From positions 4,861,501-4,925,500 of the forward strand of contig NZ_CP089981.1 in the NCBI RefSeq assembly GCF_021389975.1: DNA of 64,000 nt. Direction: 5' to 3'. Below the pieces are notes generated by a model. It did no database searches and was not told the origin of the DNA. It saw only the letters and a list, made by a program, of their open reading frames with translations. A program made the position numbers and the translations under genes. The stretch is from Fulvivirga ulvae (GTDB lineage: Bacteria > Bacteroidota > Bacteroidia > Cytophagales > Cyclobacteriaceae). This document shows positions 1 through 8,343 of the stretch, one piece after another. How positions within the stretch are numbered: position 1 is the stretch's first letter; every line of letters begins with the position of its first letter.

Positions 1-1431
1 TTGTTCTTCAAAGTTGAGCGAGGCAAAACCAAGCCTGGCGCTGTTAAATGATCTTTCCGGGGTGTCGTAGTCACTTCCATTATTCATCACGACTCCCTTT
101 TTAAATGCCTTTTGGGCAATTTGCTTAACGTCCGCATGCAGGAACCTGACCCAGACTGACATGCCGCCATCGGGGATTTTAAATGAAATGTGCTTTCCAA
201 TTTCTGACTCCAGTAATTTGCAGAAGTGGTCGCGCCGCTCTTTATACAGCTTTACAGATTTCTTGATGTGCCGGGAAATGGTACCATCCTTATATAGCTC
301 GGCCAGTGCATTTTCCATAAGTGCATCACCCTGCGTATCTACGGTTTTTCTGAGGCGTGTGGTGGTCTGTATAAAGTGCTTTGGGGCAACAACGAATCCA
401 AACCGGATGGCTGGAGCCAGAGTTTTAGTGAGTGTGCCAATATAAATAACGTTGCCGTGCCTGTCCAGACTAGCCATTGGCATCATGGGTTTGCTGGCGT
501 AGTGAAAGTCATAGTCGTAGTCATCTTCTATAATGGCAAACCGATATTTGAAAGAAAGCTCAAGCAGACGCACCCTTCTCTCAGGTGTAAGGGTTACCGT
601 GGTCGGGTTGTGATGGTGAGGGATTACATAGACCAGCCTGATCTTTTTTATTTTGCATAACTGTTCAATGGCGTCAATATCCAGCCCTTCTTCATCTACC
701 GGTACCCGGTTAATATCCGCTCCCAGTTGCTGAAAGGTAAGATTGGCCCCGAAATAATTGGGCTCACCTACAATAACCTGATCTCCAGGCTCAATGAGCA
801 CATTTGAGGCAAGGTAAATGCCCATTTGGGCGCCTCGGGTAATGAGAATGTTGTCAGGGGTAATAGGTAAGCCACGGGAGTCACGAAGGTAATCAGCCAG
901 TATTTTCCTTAAGGCGGGTGTGCCCTGGGTGCCTCCATACATGAGGTATTTTTTATAAGATCCAAGTCTGCTGAGGCTCCTCATAGCCTTTATCAGGGCT
1001 TCCGCAGGTACCAGGCGTGGATCGGGAAAGCCATCATTAAAAACCAACTTACCTGTGTCAGGAAAATCAGAAAGAGGATAGGGTACGATCTTTTCCCTGC
1101 TAAAAGGGAAAGCACTATCATCGGGAAGGGTGAACACTTCCTGCTCCTTGATTATTTTTCCTGGCGACATCACCGGTAGGATATTTTTGACAAAACTTCC
1201 CTTCCTGGAGACCATTTCTATCCAGCCCTGAGCCTGTAGTTCATCGTAGGCAGCCACCATCGTCATTCGGTTGACATGAAGCAGGCCTGCTACCTCACGC
1301 GAACCGGGTAGTTTCAGCCCTTTTCTAAGCTGGCCGTTTCTGATGCCACGGATAAAACCATTGGTAATCTGAATATAAACCGGCAAATCAGAATGCGGGT
1401 CTATTTGGATCAGCTCCTGGATAAGTTTCAT
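1..1431 (-). CDS. MocR/PdxR-type GntR-family regulator with aminotransferase domain (partial)
   Basis: The reverse strand is open from an ATG at 1431 to the left edge, so the C-terminus is missing. The N-terminal ~75 residues form a GntR-type winged helix (LPVYIQITNGFIRGI, then LPGSREVAGLLHVNRMTM). The rest resembles a class I aminotransferase, with the PLP-binding region EDDYDYDFHY and the lysine in GTLTKTLAPAIRFGF. MocR proteins use the aminotransferase-like domain to sense PLP or amino compounds and usually control a divergent gene. Here the divergent genes are DoxX, an AhpD-like protein and a PLP-dependent decarboxylase, so these are the likely targets (inference). Confidence 0.9.
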   Translation of the reverse strand, partial: MKLIQELIQIDPHSDLPVYIQITNGFIRGIRNGQLRKGLKLPGSREVAGLLHVNRMTMVAAYDELQAQGWIEMVSRKGSFVKNILPVMSPGKIIKEQEVFTLPDDSAFPFSREKIVPYPLSDFPDTGKLVFNDGFPDPRLVPAEALIKAMRSLSRLGSYKKYLMYGGTQGTPALRKILADYLRDSRGLPITPDNILITRGAQMGIYLASNVLIEPGDQVIVGEPNYFGANLTFQQLGADINRVPVDEEGLDIDAIEQLCKIKKIRLVYVIPHHHNPTTVTLTPERRVRLLELSFKYRFAIIEDDYDYDFHYASKPMMPMASLDRHGNVIYIGTLTKTLAPAIRFGFVVAPKHFIQTTTRLRKTVDTQGDALMENALAELYKDGTISRHIKKSVKLYKERRDHFCKLLESEIGKHISFKIPDGGMSVWVRFLHADVKQIAQKAFKKGVVMNNGSDYDTPERSFNSARLGFASLNFEEQ

Positions 1432-1464
1432 TTCTGGATTAGTTTATTTGTTAAATCTGGATTA

Positions 1465-1494
1465 TTTGACTCATCCAGTAAAGATATAATTTTG
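1465..1494 (+). promoter_or_regulatory. Bacteroidota-type promoter of the DoxX operon
   Basis: TTTG at 1465-1468 and TAATTTTG at 1487-1494 match the Bacteroidota -33/-7 consensus (TTTG / TAnnTTTG) with an 18-bp gap. The DoxX ATG follows at 1510. The site lies in the short divergent region shared with the MocR gene, so MocR could bind here. Confidence 0.55.
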
Positions 1495-1509
1495 ATAAAA
1501 ATTAATACC

Positions 1510-1950
1510 ATGAAGAATCAATTATCCATAGCATCAATACTACTACGGCTGGCCCTGGTGGCCACTTTTCTGTCCGCGGTTGCATCACGACTGGGGCTAT
1601 GGGGAGCGGCATCTTCCGGCTGGCAGGGGTTTTTAAAATATACCGCCCAGGTTAATTCCTTTGCCCCGGAAGGTTTGGTTCCCGTATTGGCCATTACAGC
1701 TACCTGTATGGAGATATCCATTGCCCTATTGCTTCTTGTTGGCTATAAAACCAGGGTTGCCGCATCTGCTGCCGGCATACTTACCCTGATGTTCGCGCTG
1801 GCAATGGCATACTCTTTTGGCATAAAGGATCCGCTGGACTACAGCGTTTTTGTGGATTCAGCGGCAGCATTTTTACTGGCCAGTTGTGCCGCATACCCAT
1901 GGAGTATCGACGAATACATGCATTATAAATCTATAAAATCAATAAACTAA
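1510..1950 (+). CDS. DoxX-family membrane protein
   Basis: A 146-aa protein with about four hydrophobic segments. The pattern LLLRLALVATFLSAVASRLGLWG, then a loop with W-Q-G-F, then EISIALLLLVGYKTRVAA, is typical of the DoxX/DoxD-like family of small quinone-associated membrane proteins. The ATG at 1510 follows a good promoter. An earlier in-frame start would overlap the divergent regulator and add a non-hydrophobic tail, so it was not used. It is first in a run with the AhpD-like and decarboxylase genes (7 and 21 bp gaps). The exact function is unknown; a redox or membrane-detoxification role is inferred from the family. Confidence 0.8.
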   Translation: MKNQLSIASILLRLALVATFLSAVASRLGLWGAASSGWQGFLKYTAQVNSFAPEGLVPVLAITATCMEISIALLLLVGYKTRVAASAAGILTLMFALAMAYSFGIKDPLDYSVFVDSAAAFLLASCAAYPWSIDEYMHYKSIKSIN

Positions 1951-1957
1951 GCAAATT

Positions 1958-2395
1958 ATGAAAGAGAGAATGGATCTTGACAAAGCTGAACCCCGCATTT
2001 ACAAAGCTATGAACGAAGCCGAAAAGCAGCTTTCAGCCTTCGGTTTGGACACGAAACTGGTCCACCTGGTCAAGCTAAGGGTTTCCCAGATCAATGGCTG
2101 CGGTTATTGTGTTAACCTCCATGCAATGGATACCAGAAAGAAAGGGGAAACAGAGCAGCGATTATTTGCAGTAAGCGCTTGGTGGGAAACGCCTTTCTTT
2201 AGCGAGGCAGAGCGGGCGGCACTTAAACTGGCTGAGGAGGTTACACAAATATCAGATGGGGGAGTATCTGATGAAACTTTCCAGACAGCACTAGGCCATT
2301 TTGGTGAAACGGGTGTGGCACAACTGATATTCGCAGCAACGGTGACGAACAGTTGGAACAGACTCGCCATCTCCATGCATATGGTGGCTGAATAA
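1958..2395 (+). CDS. AhpD-like carboxymuconolactone decarboxylase-family protein
   Basis: A 145-aa all-helical protein with the AhpD-type redox signature: V-S-Q-I-N-G-C-G-Y-C-V-N-L-H, i.e. two cysteines spaced CxxC followed by a histidine. In this family the CxxC acts as a thiol reductant or peroxidase centre. The later segment FSEAERAALKLAEEVT is also typical. It starts 7 bp after the DoxX stop and is followed 21 bp later by the decarboxylase, so the three are probably one transcript. The pairing of DoxX with an AhpD-like protein suggests redox or quinone stress handling, which is inference. Confidence 0.85.
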   Translation: MKERMDLDKAEPRIYKAMNEAEKQLSAFGLDTKLVHLVKLRVSQINGCGYCVNLHAMDTRKKGETEQRLFAVSAWWETPFFSEAERAALKLAEEVTQISDGGVSDETFQTALGHFGETGVAQLIFAATVTNSWNRLAISMHMVAE

Positions 2396-2416
2396 TAATA
2401 TCTAATCCCAAGTATC

Positions 2417-3844
2417 ATGACCAGAATAAAAGAGCTGGAAAAAATGGCGCGGTATCTGGAGCCGGATTCAGAACAACGGCAGTCCATATCCAAAGAAGCT
2501 GATGCGTATATGCATCAGTTCCTTGAAAACCTGCCGCAAATGCCCGGTTATCAGACAGGAGAGCTGAACGGATTGAAATCTATGGAGATTGGGGAAAAAG
2601 GAAGGCCTTTTGCTGAGCTGATTGGTATTTTAAAAAACGAAGTGGATAAAGTGGGTATCAATTCGGCTTCGGGAAACCATATGGGCTATATACCCGGAGG
2701 TGGACTCTGGACTAGTGCCGTGGCAGATATGCTTGTGGCTTCCACTAACCGGTACGCTGGCATTGCCTATTCCAGCCCGGGAGCGGTGGAAATAGAAAAT
2801 CAAATGATCCGGTGGATGGCTTCTATTATCGGGTACCCGGAGGCTGCCCATGGCAACCTGACTTCCGGAGGCTCTATTGCCAATCTTGTAGCTATCAAGG
2901 CTGCCAGGGATTTCCATCAGGTTAATTCGGACAATGTGAAAAAGTCGGTCATCTATTTTACCGAACAGGTGCACCATTGCATTCACAAAGCCCTCAATAC
3001 TACCGGACTTCATGAAGCAGTACTCAGGGCTGTTCCATTAAATGAAAATTATCAAATGGATGTCTGTGCATTAAGAGAGCAGGTACAACATGATATAGAG
3101 CACGGTCTGAAACCCTTTTTGGTGGTAGCTACCGCAGGTACAACCGATACCGGAGCTGTTGACCCGCTGGACGAGGTGGCGAACATTGCTGAAGCAAACA
3201 ACATGTGGTTTCACGTTGATGCGGCCTACGGAGGCTTCTTCATTCTGTTAGATGATATGAAAACCACGTTAAAGGGCATTGAGCGCTCTCATTCTGTAGT
3301 GATGGATCCGCATAAAACTTTATTTGTTCCCTATGGTTCAGGTGTAGTACTGTTAAGGGATCGTGAGGCACTTTTGGCTTCAAACGCTCATACGGCAGCT
3401 TATATGAAAGATGCTTATGGCCTGGATGACATTGATCCTGCCGATGCCGGCCCGGAGCTAAGCAGGCATTTCCGGGGATTAAGAATGTGGTTGCCATTGC
3501 ACTTACATGGATTGGCTCCATTTAAAGCAGCCCTGGAGGAGAAGCTTTTACTTTGCAGGTATTTTTATGAAGAAATAGGCACTATGGGTTTTGAAACCGG
3601 GGCGTTTCCGGAGCTAACTGTGGCTATTTTCAGGATTCCTGAAGACAGCAGCAATACATTGAATGAGCAGCTTCTTAAAGAACTGCATAGAGATGGCAGA
3701 GTGTTCTTTTCCTCGACAACAATAGGTGGAAAATTATGGTTGCGCTGTGCGGTAGTAAGCTTCAGGACACACCTCCGGGAAATTGACGGAGCTTTAACCA
3801 TGATCAGGGAAAATGCTTTGAAGGTAGCGGTACTTAATCATTGA
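2417..3844 (+). CDS. PLP-dependent group II decarboxylase family protein
   Basis: 475 aa, normal length for the aromatic-L-amino-acid / diaminobutyrate / glutamate decarboxylase superfamily. Visible motifs are NLTSGGSIANLVAIKAARD (phosphate-binding region, ~residue 150), HVDAAYGGFF (Asp binding the PLP pyridine nitrogen, ~280) and MDPHKTLFVPYGSG (Schiff-base lysine, ~310). The substrate cannot be told from sequence. An alternative ATG lies ten codons downstream at 2444. A MocR regulator, itself a PLP-sensing family, stands at the other end of the cluster, which fits control by PLP or by an amino substrate. Confidence 0.85.
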   Translation: MTRIKELEKMARYLEPDSEQRQSISKEADAYMHQFLENLPQMPGYQTGELNGLKSMEIGEKGRPFAELIGILKNEVDKVGINSASGNHMGYIPGGGLWTSAVADMLVASTNRYAGIAYSSPGAVEIENQMIRWMASIIGYPEAAHGNLTSGGSIANLVAIKAARDFHQVNSDNVKKSVIYFTEQVHHCIHKALNTTGLHEAVLRAVPLNENYQMDVCALREQVQHDIEHGLKPFLVVATAGTTDTGAVDPLDEVANIAEANNMWFHVDAAYGGFFILLDDMKTTLKGIERSHSVVMDPHKTLFVPYGSGVVLLRDREALLASNAHTAAYMKDAYGLDDIDPADAGPELSRHFRGLRMWLPLHLHGLAPFKAALEEKLLLCRYFYEEIGTMGFETGAFPELTVAIFRIPEDSSNTLNEQLLKELHRDGRVFFSSTTIGGKLWLRCAVVSFRTHLREIDGALTMIRENALKVAVLNH

Positions 3845-3848
3845 TTAC

Positions 3849-3905
3849 TTTTTAATTCTGAACTCTGACAGGGCTCAAAGCCCTGTCAGAGTTCAGAATT
3901 AAAAA
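3849..3905. repeat. REP-like palindrome, intergenic copy 1
   Basis: A perfect 26-bp inverted repeat (3849-3874 and 3880-3905) with loop TCAAA. Its core CTCTGACAGGG...CCCTGTCAGAG is shared with copies at 10281 and 10728. T and A runs at the two edges make it a possible bidirectional terminator between the decarboxylase and the next gene. The family is probably mobilised by the RAYT transposase at 10338 (inference). Confidence 0.85.
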
Positions 3906-3921
3906 AAAGAAATTTAAACAT

Positions 3922-4713
3922 ATGCAACACAACAAAATATGCTCCACCTGCGGTACGCACTATACAGAGATACCGGCCGATGGCATCTGTACAATCTGTA
4001 AAGACGACCGGCAGTATCTGCCTGAAGGCGGACAAAAATGGACAACACCTGCTGAACTTGACAAACATCATGGTGTCAGGATATCAAAGGTAGGTGAGAA
4101 CATATACGAGTTGGTGGTGATACCTAAATTTGCCATAAGCCAACGTGCATTGCTGGTGCTTTCGGCTGAGGGCAATATACTCTGGGACTGTGTTCCATTG
4201 CTCAACGAACCTGCGATTGAGTTCATCCGCTCAAAGGGAGGATTAAAAGCAATTGCTTTTTCTCATCCGCATTACTACAGCAACATGAATGACTGGGCAG
4301 CCGCTTTTGATTGCCCCGTTTATATCCATAGAAGCGATCAGCAATGGATAGTGAACCATGGACCGAATATCCGGCTATGGAGTGGGGAAGAAGAACATCT
4401 ATGGGAAGGCATCAGGATCATCAATATTGGAGGGCATTTTCCAGGAAGCAGTATCCTCCATGTGCCGAATTTGTCTGCATTGGGTACTATATTCAGTGGT
4501 GATACCATACATCTTTCACCGAGTATGAGGCACTTATCAGTTATGTATAGCTATCCTAACCAAATACCACTGCCTCGTACAGAAATGAAGAGGATCAAAA
4601 AGCGTTTCGAAAATATTCAGTTCGATGCACTGTATGGTGTTTATGGTTACCAGAACCTGACGGTGGGTGCCCGGGAAGTATTGCATGAGTCATTGGAGCG
4701 GTATCTGGTTTAG
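3922..4713 (+). CDS. Metallo-beta-lactamase-fold protein with N-terminal zinc ribbon
   Basis: 263 aa. The N-terminus has a four-cysteine zinc-ribbon pattern (CSTCGTHY ... GICTICKDD, residues ~7-30). The rest has the metallo-beta-lactamase layout: SHPHYYSNMNDW at the usual HxHxDH position, GGHFPGS and FSGDTI. The first motif has H-P-H but lacks the D-H pair, so the second metal site is probably absent or altered. MBL-fold hydrolases cleave esters, thioesters or similar bonds; no substrate is suggested here. It follows the REP palindrome and so is probably transcribed separately from the decarboxylase. Confidence 0.75.
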   Translation: MQHNKICSTCGTHYTEIPADGICTICKDDRQYLPEGGQKWTTPAELDKHHGVRISKVGENIYELVVIPKFAISQRALLVLSAEGNILWDCVPLLNEPAIEFIRSKGGLKAIAFSHPHYYSNMNDWAAAFDCPVYIHRSDQQWIVNHGPNIRLWSGEEEHLWEGIRIINIGGHFPGSSILHVPNLSALGTIFSGDTIHLSPSMRHLSVMYSYPNQIPLPRTEMKRIKKRFENIQFDALYGVYGYQNLTVGAREVLHESLERYLV

Positions 4714-4730
4714 TCCATTTAATGCTTATT

Positions 4731-4762
4731 TCTCCGGCCCGGACCAATTTGTTTGCCGGAGA
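4731..4762. terminator. Hairpin between convergent genes
   Basis: An 8-bp perfect stem (TCTCCGGC at 4731, GCCGGAGA at 4755) with a 16-base loop, placed between the MBL gene and the oppositely oriented EamA gene. The T tracts are poor, so termination is only suggested. Confidence 0.4.
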
Positions 4763-4767
4763 TTAAT

Positions 4768-5673
4768 TTACTTGACTGCTTTTTTGTCCTGAACAATAAG
4801 CACTCCGCCGATAATCACCACTACTGCAACGGCCTCAATCCAGGTGGGAATCTGTCCCAGAACCACAATACCAATAATAACAGCAGTTGCCGGAAGTAGA
4901 GCTACAAATAGAGCGTAAGTAGCTCTCGATAGCTTCGTCATAGCCAGTTGGTCCAGCACATATGGAATAACGGAAGAAGATAACCCAACTCCGATACCTG
5001 CCAATAAGGCAACAGTATCGGTAAATGCGGGTATAGCTCCTCTGATTCCCAGTGGAGTAATTATGACGGCGGCAACGAGCATTGCAGCTCCTAAACGGTC
5101 AACGGGTTTGGTTTCAGAATCGGCCACGGCCAGCCGATGGGCAATAATTATGTAAACGGTAAAAAACATGGCACTTGCAAAGGCCCATAAAAAACCTTCA
5201 GGTTCACCATGTATGCGAACATCTGTTAGAAACCAAACTCCGGTAACAGTAAAAATAAGTGCAATAAAATTTCTCAAAGTCTTTGTGCCAATTAAAGCAA
5301 GGATCACCGGGCCTAAGAATTCAATGGCAGCTACAGTGCCTAATGGCAGGCTGTGAATAGCATAATAGAAGGAATAGTTCATTAAGGCAAAGGTGATGCC
5401 TAGCGTAATAATTAAGTGATTTACATGCCTGCTATTCTTTCTGAATACCCTCCATGGTCTTCTCCAGATAGCAAAGACAAGCGCCGCAGAGGCAATCCTT
5501 AGCCAGGCCACTCCATCGACTGATACTCTGGAAAAGAGCAAAACCGCAAAGGAGGGGCCCAGGTAATGGAAAATTGCAGAAGCTACAAAATATAGCTGAG
5601 GAGGAATGCGGTCACTTAAGTTTGCCCCTGTAATACCTCTTGATCTGAATGCAATTGATTTGAGTACTTTCAT
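4768..5673 (-). CDS. EamA-family (RhtA-like) drug/metabolite exporter
   Basis: 301 aa with about ten hydrophobic segments forming two EamA halves (HYLGPSFAVLLFSRVSVDG in the first, RATYALFVALLPATAVIIG in the second). The spacing and the motif LPLGTVAAIEFLGPVILAL are typical of the RhtA/DMT branch that exports amino acids or other small metabolites from the inner membrane. Its ATG at 5673 abuts the stop codon of the CGNR gene (5674), so the two are translationally coupled and the regulator probably controls the exporter. Confidence 0.85.
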   Translation of the reverse strand: MKVLKSIAFRSRGITGANLSDRIPPQLYFVASAIFHYLGPSFAVLLFSRVSVDGVAWLRIASAALVFAIWRRPWRVFRKNSRHVNHLIITLGITFALMNYSFYYAIHSLPLGTVAAIEFLGPVILALIGTKTLRNFIALIFTVTGVWFLTDVRIHGEPEGFLWAFASAMFFTVYIIIAHRLAVADSETKPVDRLGAAMLVAAVIITPLGIRGAIPAFTDTVALLAGIGVGLSSSVIPYVLDQLAMTKLSRATYALFVALLPATAVIIGIVVLGQIPTWIEAVAVVVIIGGVLIVQDKKAVK

Positions 5674-6303
5674 TTAGCTTTTTTTTGATTGTCTCTTTTT
5701 GCTTCGGTTAAAGGCATTTACTTTATGCCTGTTGCCACAATCTTCCATGGTACACCATCTTCTGCTTTTGTTTTTGCTCATATCCATATAGAGCCATTGG
5801 CAGGATGGGCACTTTTTTATTCTGCTCAGGTCATGCCGGGTAATAACCTCCAAAGCAGACCCAATCACGGTATGGTGTATTTTATCCAGAGGTGAAATAT
5901 CGTTTCGCCATGCCCATTGATAGGAGGAACCTGAAGGTGCAAGTATCTGATAGTTGTAAATGGATTGGCCCGACACGCCCAGCCTTTGAAGGTCATCTGG
6001 CCGTACAGAGCCTTCCTGAACCAGATGGTTGAAGAGATTAAATAAAAACTCCCGTGTTTCTATCATTTTGTTCAAATGCCTTTCTCCATCTTCCCTCGAC
6101 CCTTGCAATGTTTTAAGTAGCTCTTTCGCTTGTTCTTTTTCTAAAATATCAGTGATCTCTGCCCATTTGGTGAAATTTTCGAAAGAATCAAGCCATTCGT
6201 GAGGATGCTCTGTTTCTCGCCAGCTTACGGTGTTGGTAAAATCGAAGCATATCAGGCCTCCAATCAATTTATAATTTCCTTTATAATCTCCGGGGTTGAG
6301 CAT
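5674..6303 (-). CDS. CGNR zinc-finger (ABATE-domain) transcriptional regulator
   Basis: 209 aa. The N-terminal region (GGLICFDFTNTVSWRE) matches the ABATE ligand-binding domain. The C-terminus has the CGNR zinc finger: C-P-S-C-Q-W-L-Y-M-D, then RRWCTMEDCGNRHKVNAF, followed by a basic lysine-rich tail. Such proteins are putative stress regulators. The direct coupling to the EamA exporter gene downstream suggests local control of efflux. It diverges from the BlaI gene. Confidence 0.85.
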   Translation of the reverse strand: MLNPGDYKGNYKLIGGLICFDFTNTVSWRETEHPHEWLDSFENFTKWAEITDILEKEQAKELLKTLQGSREDGERHLNKMIETREFLFNLFNHLVQEGSVRPDDLQRLGVSGQSIYNYQILAPSGSSYQWAWRNDISPLDKIHHTVIGSALEVITRHDLSRIKKCPSCQWLYMDMSKNKSRRWCTMEDCGNRHKVNAFNRSKKRQSKKS

Positions 6304-6430
6304 AATTAACCTGTTAAAATTATTTTGATGGTTAAATTTAAGTAAATTTATTAACTGGTAAAAATTATTATACTGGTTAATTTTATAATATGAATTTGTT
6401 GAAGGGGTAATCTCTGGCTTAGATACTGTT

Positions 6431-6478
6431 TATAACTATAAATATAATTTGATAATTATAAATATAGTTATAAATTTG
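6431..6478 (+). promoter_or_regulatory. Promoter and dyad operator of the blaI-M56 operon
   Basis: TATAACTATA at 6431-6440 is mirrored by TATAGTTATA at 6463-6472, a 10-bp inverted repeat. The -7 box TAAATTTG at 6471-6478 overlaps its right arm and TTTG at 6448-6451 lies 19 bp upstream. The BlaI ATG is at 6483. A dyad covering the promoter is what autorepression by a BlaI/MecI dimer would require. The very short leader is odd. Confidence 0.5.
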
Positions 6479-6482
6479 AGGT

Positions 6483-6854
6483 ATGAACGAATTAACTAAA
6501 GCGGAAGAGCCTATTATGCAGGTACTTTGGAGCCTGGGGAAAGGTTATTTAAAGGACATTGTTGATGCATTGCCGGAACCTAAACCGGCGTATCCTACAG
6601 TATCAACCGTACTTCGGGTGATGGTGAAGAAGAAATTCATTGGTTACAACACCTATGGAAAGGTTCATGAATATTATCCGCTAATCAAAAAAGAAGATTA
6701 CTTCAAAGCAAAGCTCAAAGGAATGCTGACCAGCTTCTTTGAAAACTCCTGGCAGGGTTTTGCTACTTTCTTTTCCAATACTGATATGTCCGTGGAAGAA
6801 CTGGAGGCCATAAAGGCGGAAATTGATAAAGAGATCAAAAAGCAAAACCCATAA
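6483..6854 (+). CDS. BlaI/MecI-family repressor
   Basis: 123 aa, the family's usual length. The N-terminus LTKAEEPIMQVLWSLGKGYLKDIV and PAYPTVSTVLRVMVKKKFIGY form the winged helix of BlaI/MecI/CopY repressors. The C-terminal ~45 residues are the helical dimerisation region that the partner protease normally cleaves. The stop codon is 3 bp before the start of the M56 sensor gene, the classical blaI-blaR1 arrangement. No beta-lactamase gene is nearby, so the regulated function is probably envelope maintenance, not drug resistance (inference). Confidence 0.92.
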   Translation: MNELTKAEEPIMQVLWSLGKGYLKDIVDALPEPKPAYPTVSTVLRVMVKKKFIGYNTYGKVHEYYPLIKKEDYFKAKLKGMLTSFFENSWQGFATFFSNTDMSVEELEAIKAEIDKEIKKQNP

Positions 6855-6857
6855 GTT

Positions 6858-8183
6858 ATGGTATTTTATCTGATATTGGCGAGTACAGGCATGTTGGGTT
6901 TTTGGCTTTACTACTTTGTAGTACTCCGAAGAACCACTTTTTTCAACCTGAACAGATGGTATCTGTTTGGGGCACTTATTTTTTGCCTGCTTGTGCCGTT
7001 TACCCATCATTTTGTTGATGTCAGTCGGGGCATTGAGCCTGAAAGTAACAGTGTCGCATTAACTTATGCTTCTGAAATGCTGAGTACGGTAGAGGCTATC
7101 CAGGACAGAGTTGTGATTGTTCAGAAGGCTGCAACCCATATATCATGGCTTTCGACACTTTATTTTATTATTTGCGCCTTCTTTCTGCTCAGGTTCATCT
7201 GGTCTTTAATCAGCATAAACCGACTGGTAAAGGGTTCTGAGGCGATGTCATCAACAGGGGCAAAAGTCTATAGAAACCATCGGATCACCCAGCCTTTTTC
7301 TCTATTTGGTCGTGTGTTTATTCCAGGGAAGTGGGATGATGTGCCCGGCGAAATCCTATGCCATGAGCTTGAACATGTTAAAAAGCGACATTTTATAGAT
7401 GTTGTACTTATTGAGCTTGTTGCCATATTGTTTTGGTTCAACCCGGTTATTTATTTTTATAAAAAGTCAGTCCGGCTCAACCTAGAGTATCTGGCAGACA
7501 GGGCTGTACTTTTTCAATGTGGTAACCCGCTCAAATATCAATCATTACTTATTTCAAACGCACTTGAAAGTAGCATCAAGTCTCCAATAACAACACATTT
7601 TGCTACACCACTTAAAAACAGAATAACTATGATGAAAAAGCGAAAAACTCAAAATTGGATGAGGGTGGCCTTAATAGGCGCTATTCCTTTGGCCGCCGGC
7701 CTGGTGGCTATGAACACCCGCAATGAGGTGAAGCAGCCTTTGGAGAAATCCATTGCAACTATTCTCGATGTAGTAGAGAATGATAATAAGCCCTCCGGGT
7801 TTCCTCTGGCAGCAAATGAATTGGTCAAAGTATCATCAGAATATGGCCCGGCTATGCACCCTATATTGAAAGTAGAAAAGATGCACCAGGGTATCGACCT
7901 GGTGGCAAAGGAAGGTACACCTGTTTATGCCACGGCTGATGGAGAGGTCACAGAGTCAGCAGAAGGGGACGTGAGAGGCCATTTCATTCGAATCAAGCAT
8001 TCGGAAGTTTACCAGACCCAATATGCCCACATGAGCAAAAGGGATGTGAAGGCCGGGGATAAAGTGAAAAGAGGTGAGATAATAGGTTATGTAGGGAATA
8101 CGGGACAGTCGAGAGGTGCACACCTGCATTATGAAATCCACGAAAATAGCAAACCTGTAGACCCACGGGAATTTATGAAATGA
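6858..8183 (+). CDS. BlaR1-like M56 metallopeptidase fused to an M23 peptidase domain
   Basis: 441 aa. Residues 1-130 have about three membrane segments. The M56 zinc-protease motif is in EILCHELEHVKKRHF (HExxH, ~residue 173). A further membrane segment (VALIGAIPLAAGLVAM, ~270) precedes an outward M23 domain with SSEYGPAMHPILK, MHQGIDLVAKEGTPVYA, YAHMS and GAHLHYEIH, all the zinc ligands of LytM-type endopeptidases. BlaR1 usually carries a penicillin-binding sensor at this place. Here a potentially active or cell-wall-binding M23 domain replaces it. The partner is the BlaI repressor 3 bp upstream. Confidence 0.85.
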   Translation: MVFYLILASTGMLGFWLYYFVVLRRTTFFNLNRWYLFGALIFCLLVPFTHHFVDVSRGIEPESNSVALTYASEMLSTVEAIQDRVVIVQKAATHISWLSTLYFIICAFFLLRFIWSLISINRLVKGSEAMSSTGAKVYRNHRITQPFSLFGRVFIPGKWDDVPGEILCHELEHVKKRHFIDVVLIELVAILFWFNPVIYFYKKSVRLNLEYLADRAVLFQCGNPLKYQSLLISNALESSIKSPITTHFATPLKNRITMMKKRKTQNWMRVALIGAIPLAAGLVAMNTRNEVKQPLEKSIATILDVVENDNKPSGFPLAANELVKVSSEYGPAMHPILKVEKMHQGIDLVAKEGTPVYATADGEVTESAEGDVRGHFIRIKHSEVYQTQYAHMSKRDVKAGDKVKRGEIIGYVGNTGQSRGAHLHYEIHENSKPVDPREFMK

Positions 8184-8226
8184 ATAGATATGGATCAGGA
8201 ATGGTACTTTATCATTCTGATGGAGT

Positions 8227-8271
8227 CCCCACACTGATGTGAGTTATTTCGCCCCGGTGTGGGGCTTTTTT
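8227..8271 (+). terminator. Rho-independent terminator after the M56-M23 gene
   Basis: Perfect 8-bp stem CCCCACAC (8227) / GTGTGGGG (8257) followed by a run of six T (8266-8271). Confidence 0.8.
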
Positions 8272-8315
8272 ATGAGGTGGTTTTGCATGGACAGATAAAG
8301 AATAAACATATTTTC

Positions 8316-8323
8316 TAGCTTTG
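8316..8323 (+). promoter_or_regulatory. Candidate -7 box for the rhomboid gene
   Basis: TAGCTTTG matches TAnnTTTG and lies 20 bp before the ATG at 8344. No good -33 TTTG is found at the normal distance, so this is tentative. Confidence 0.35.
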
Positions 8324-8343
8324 TACCCGATAGCGACTTACAA

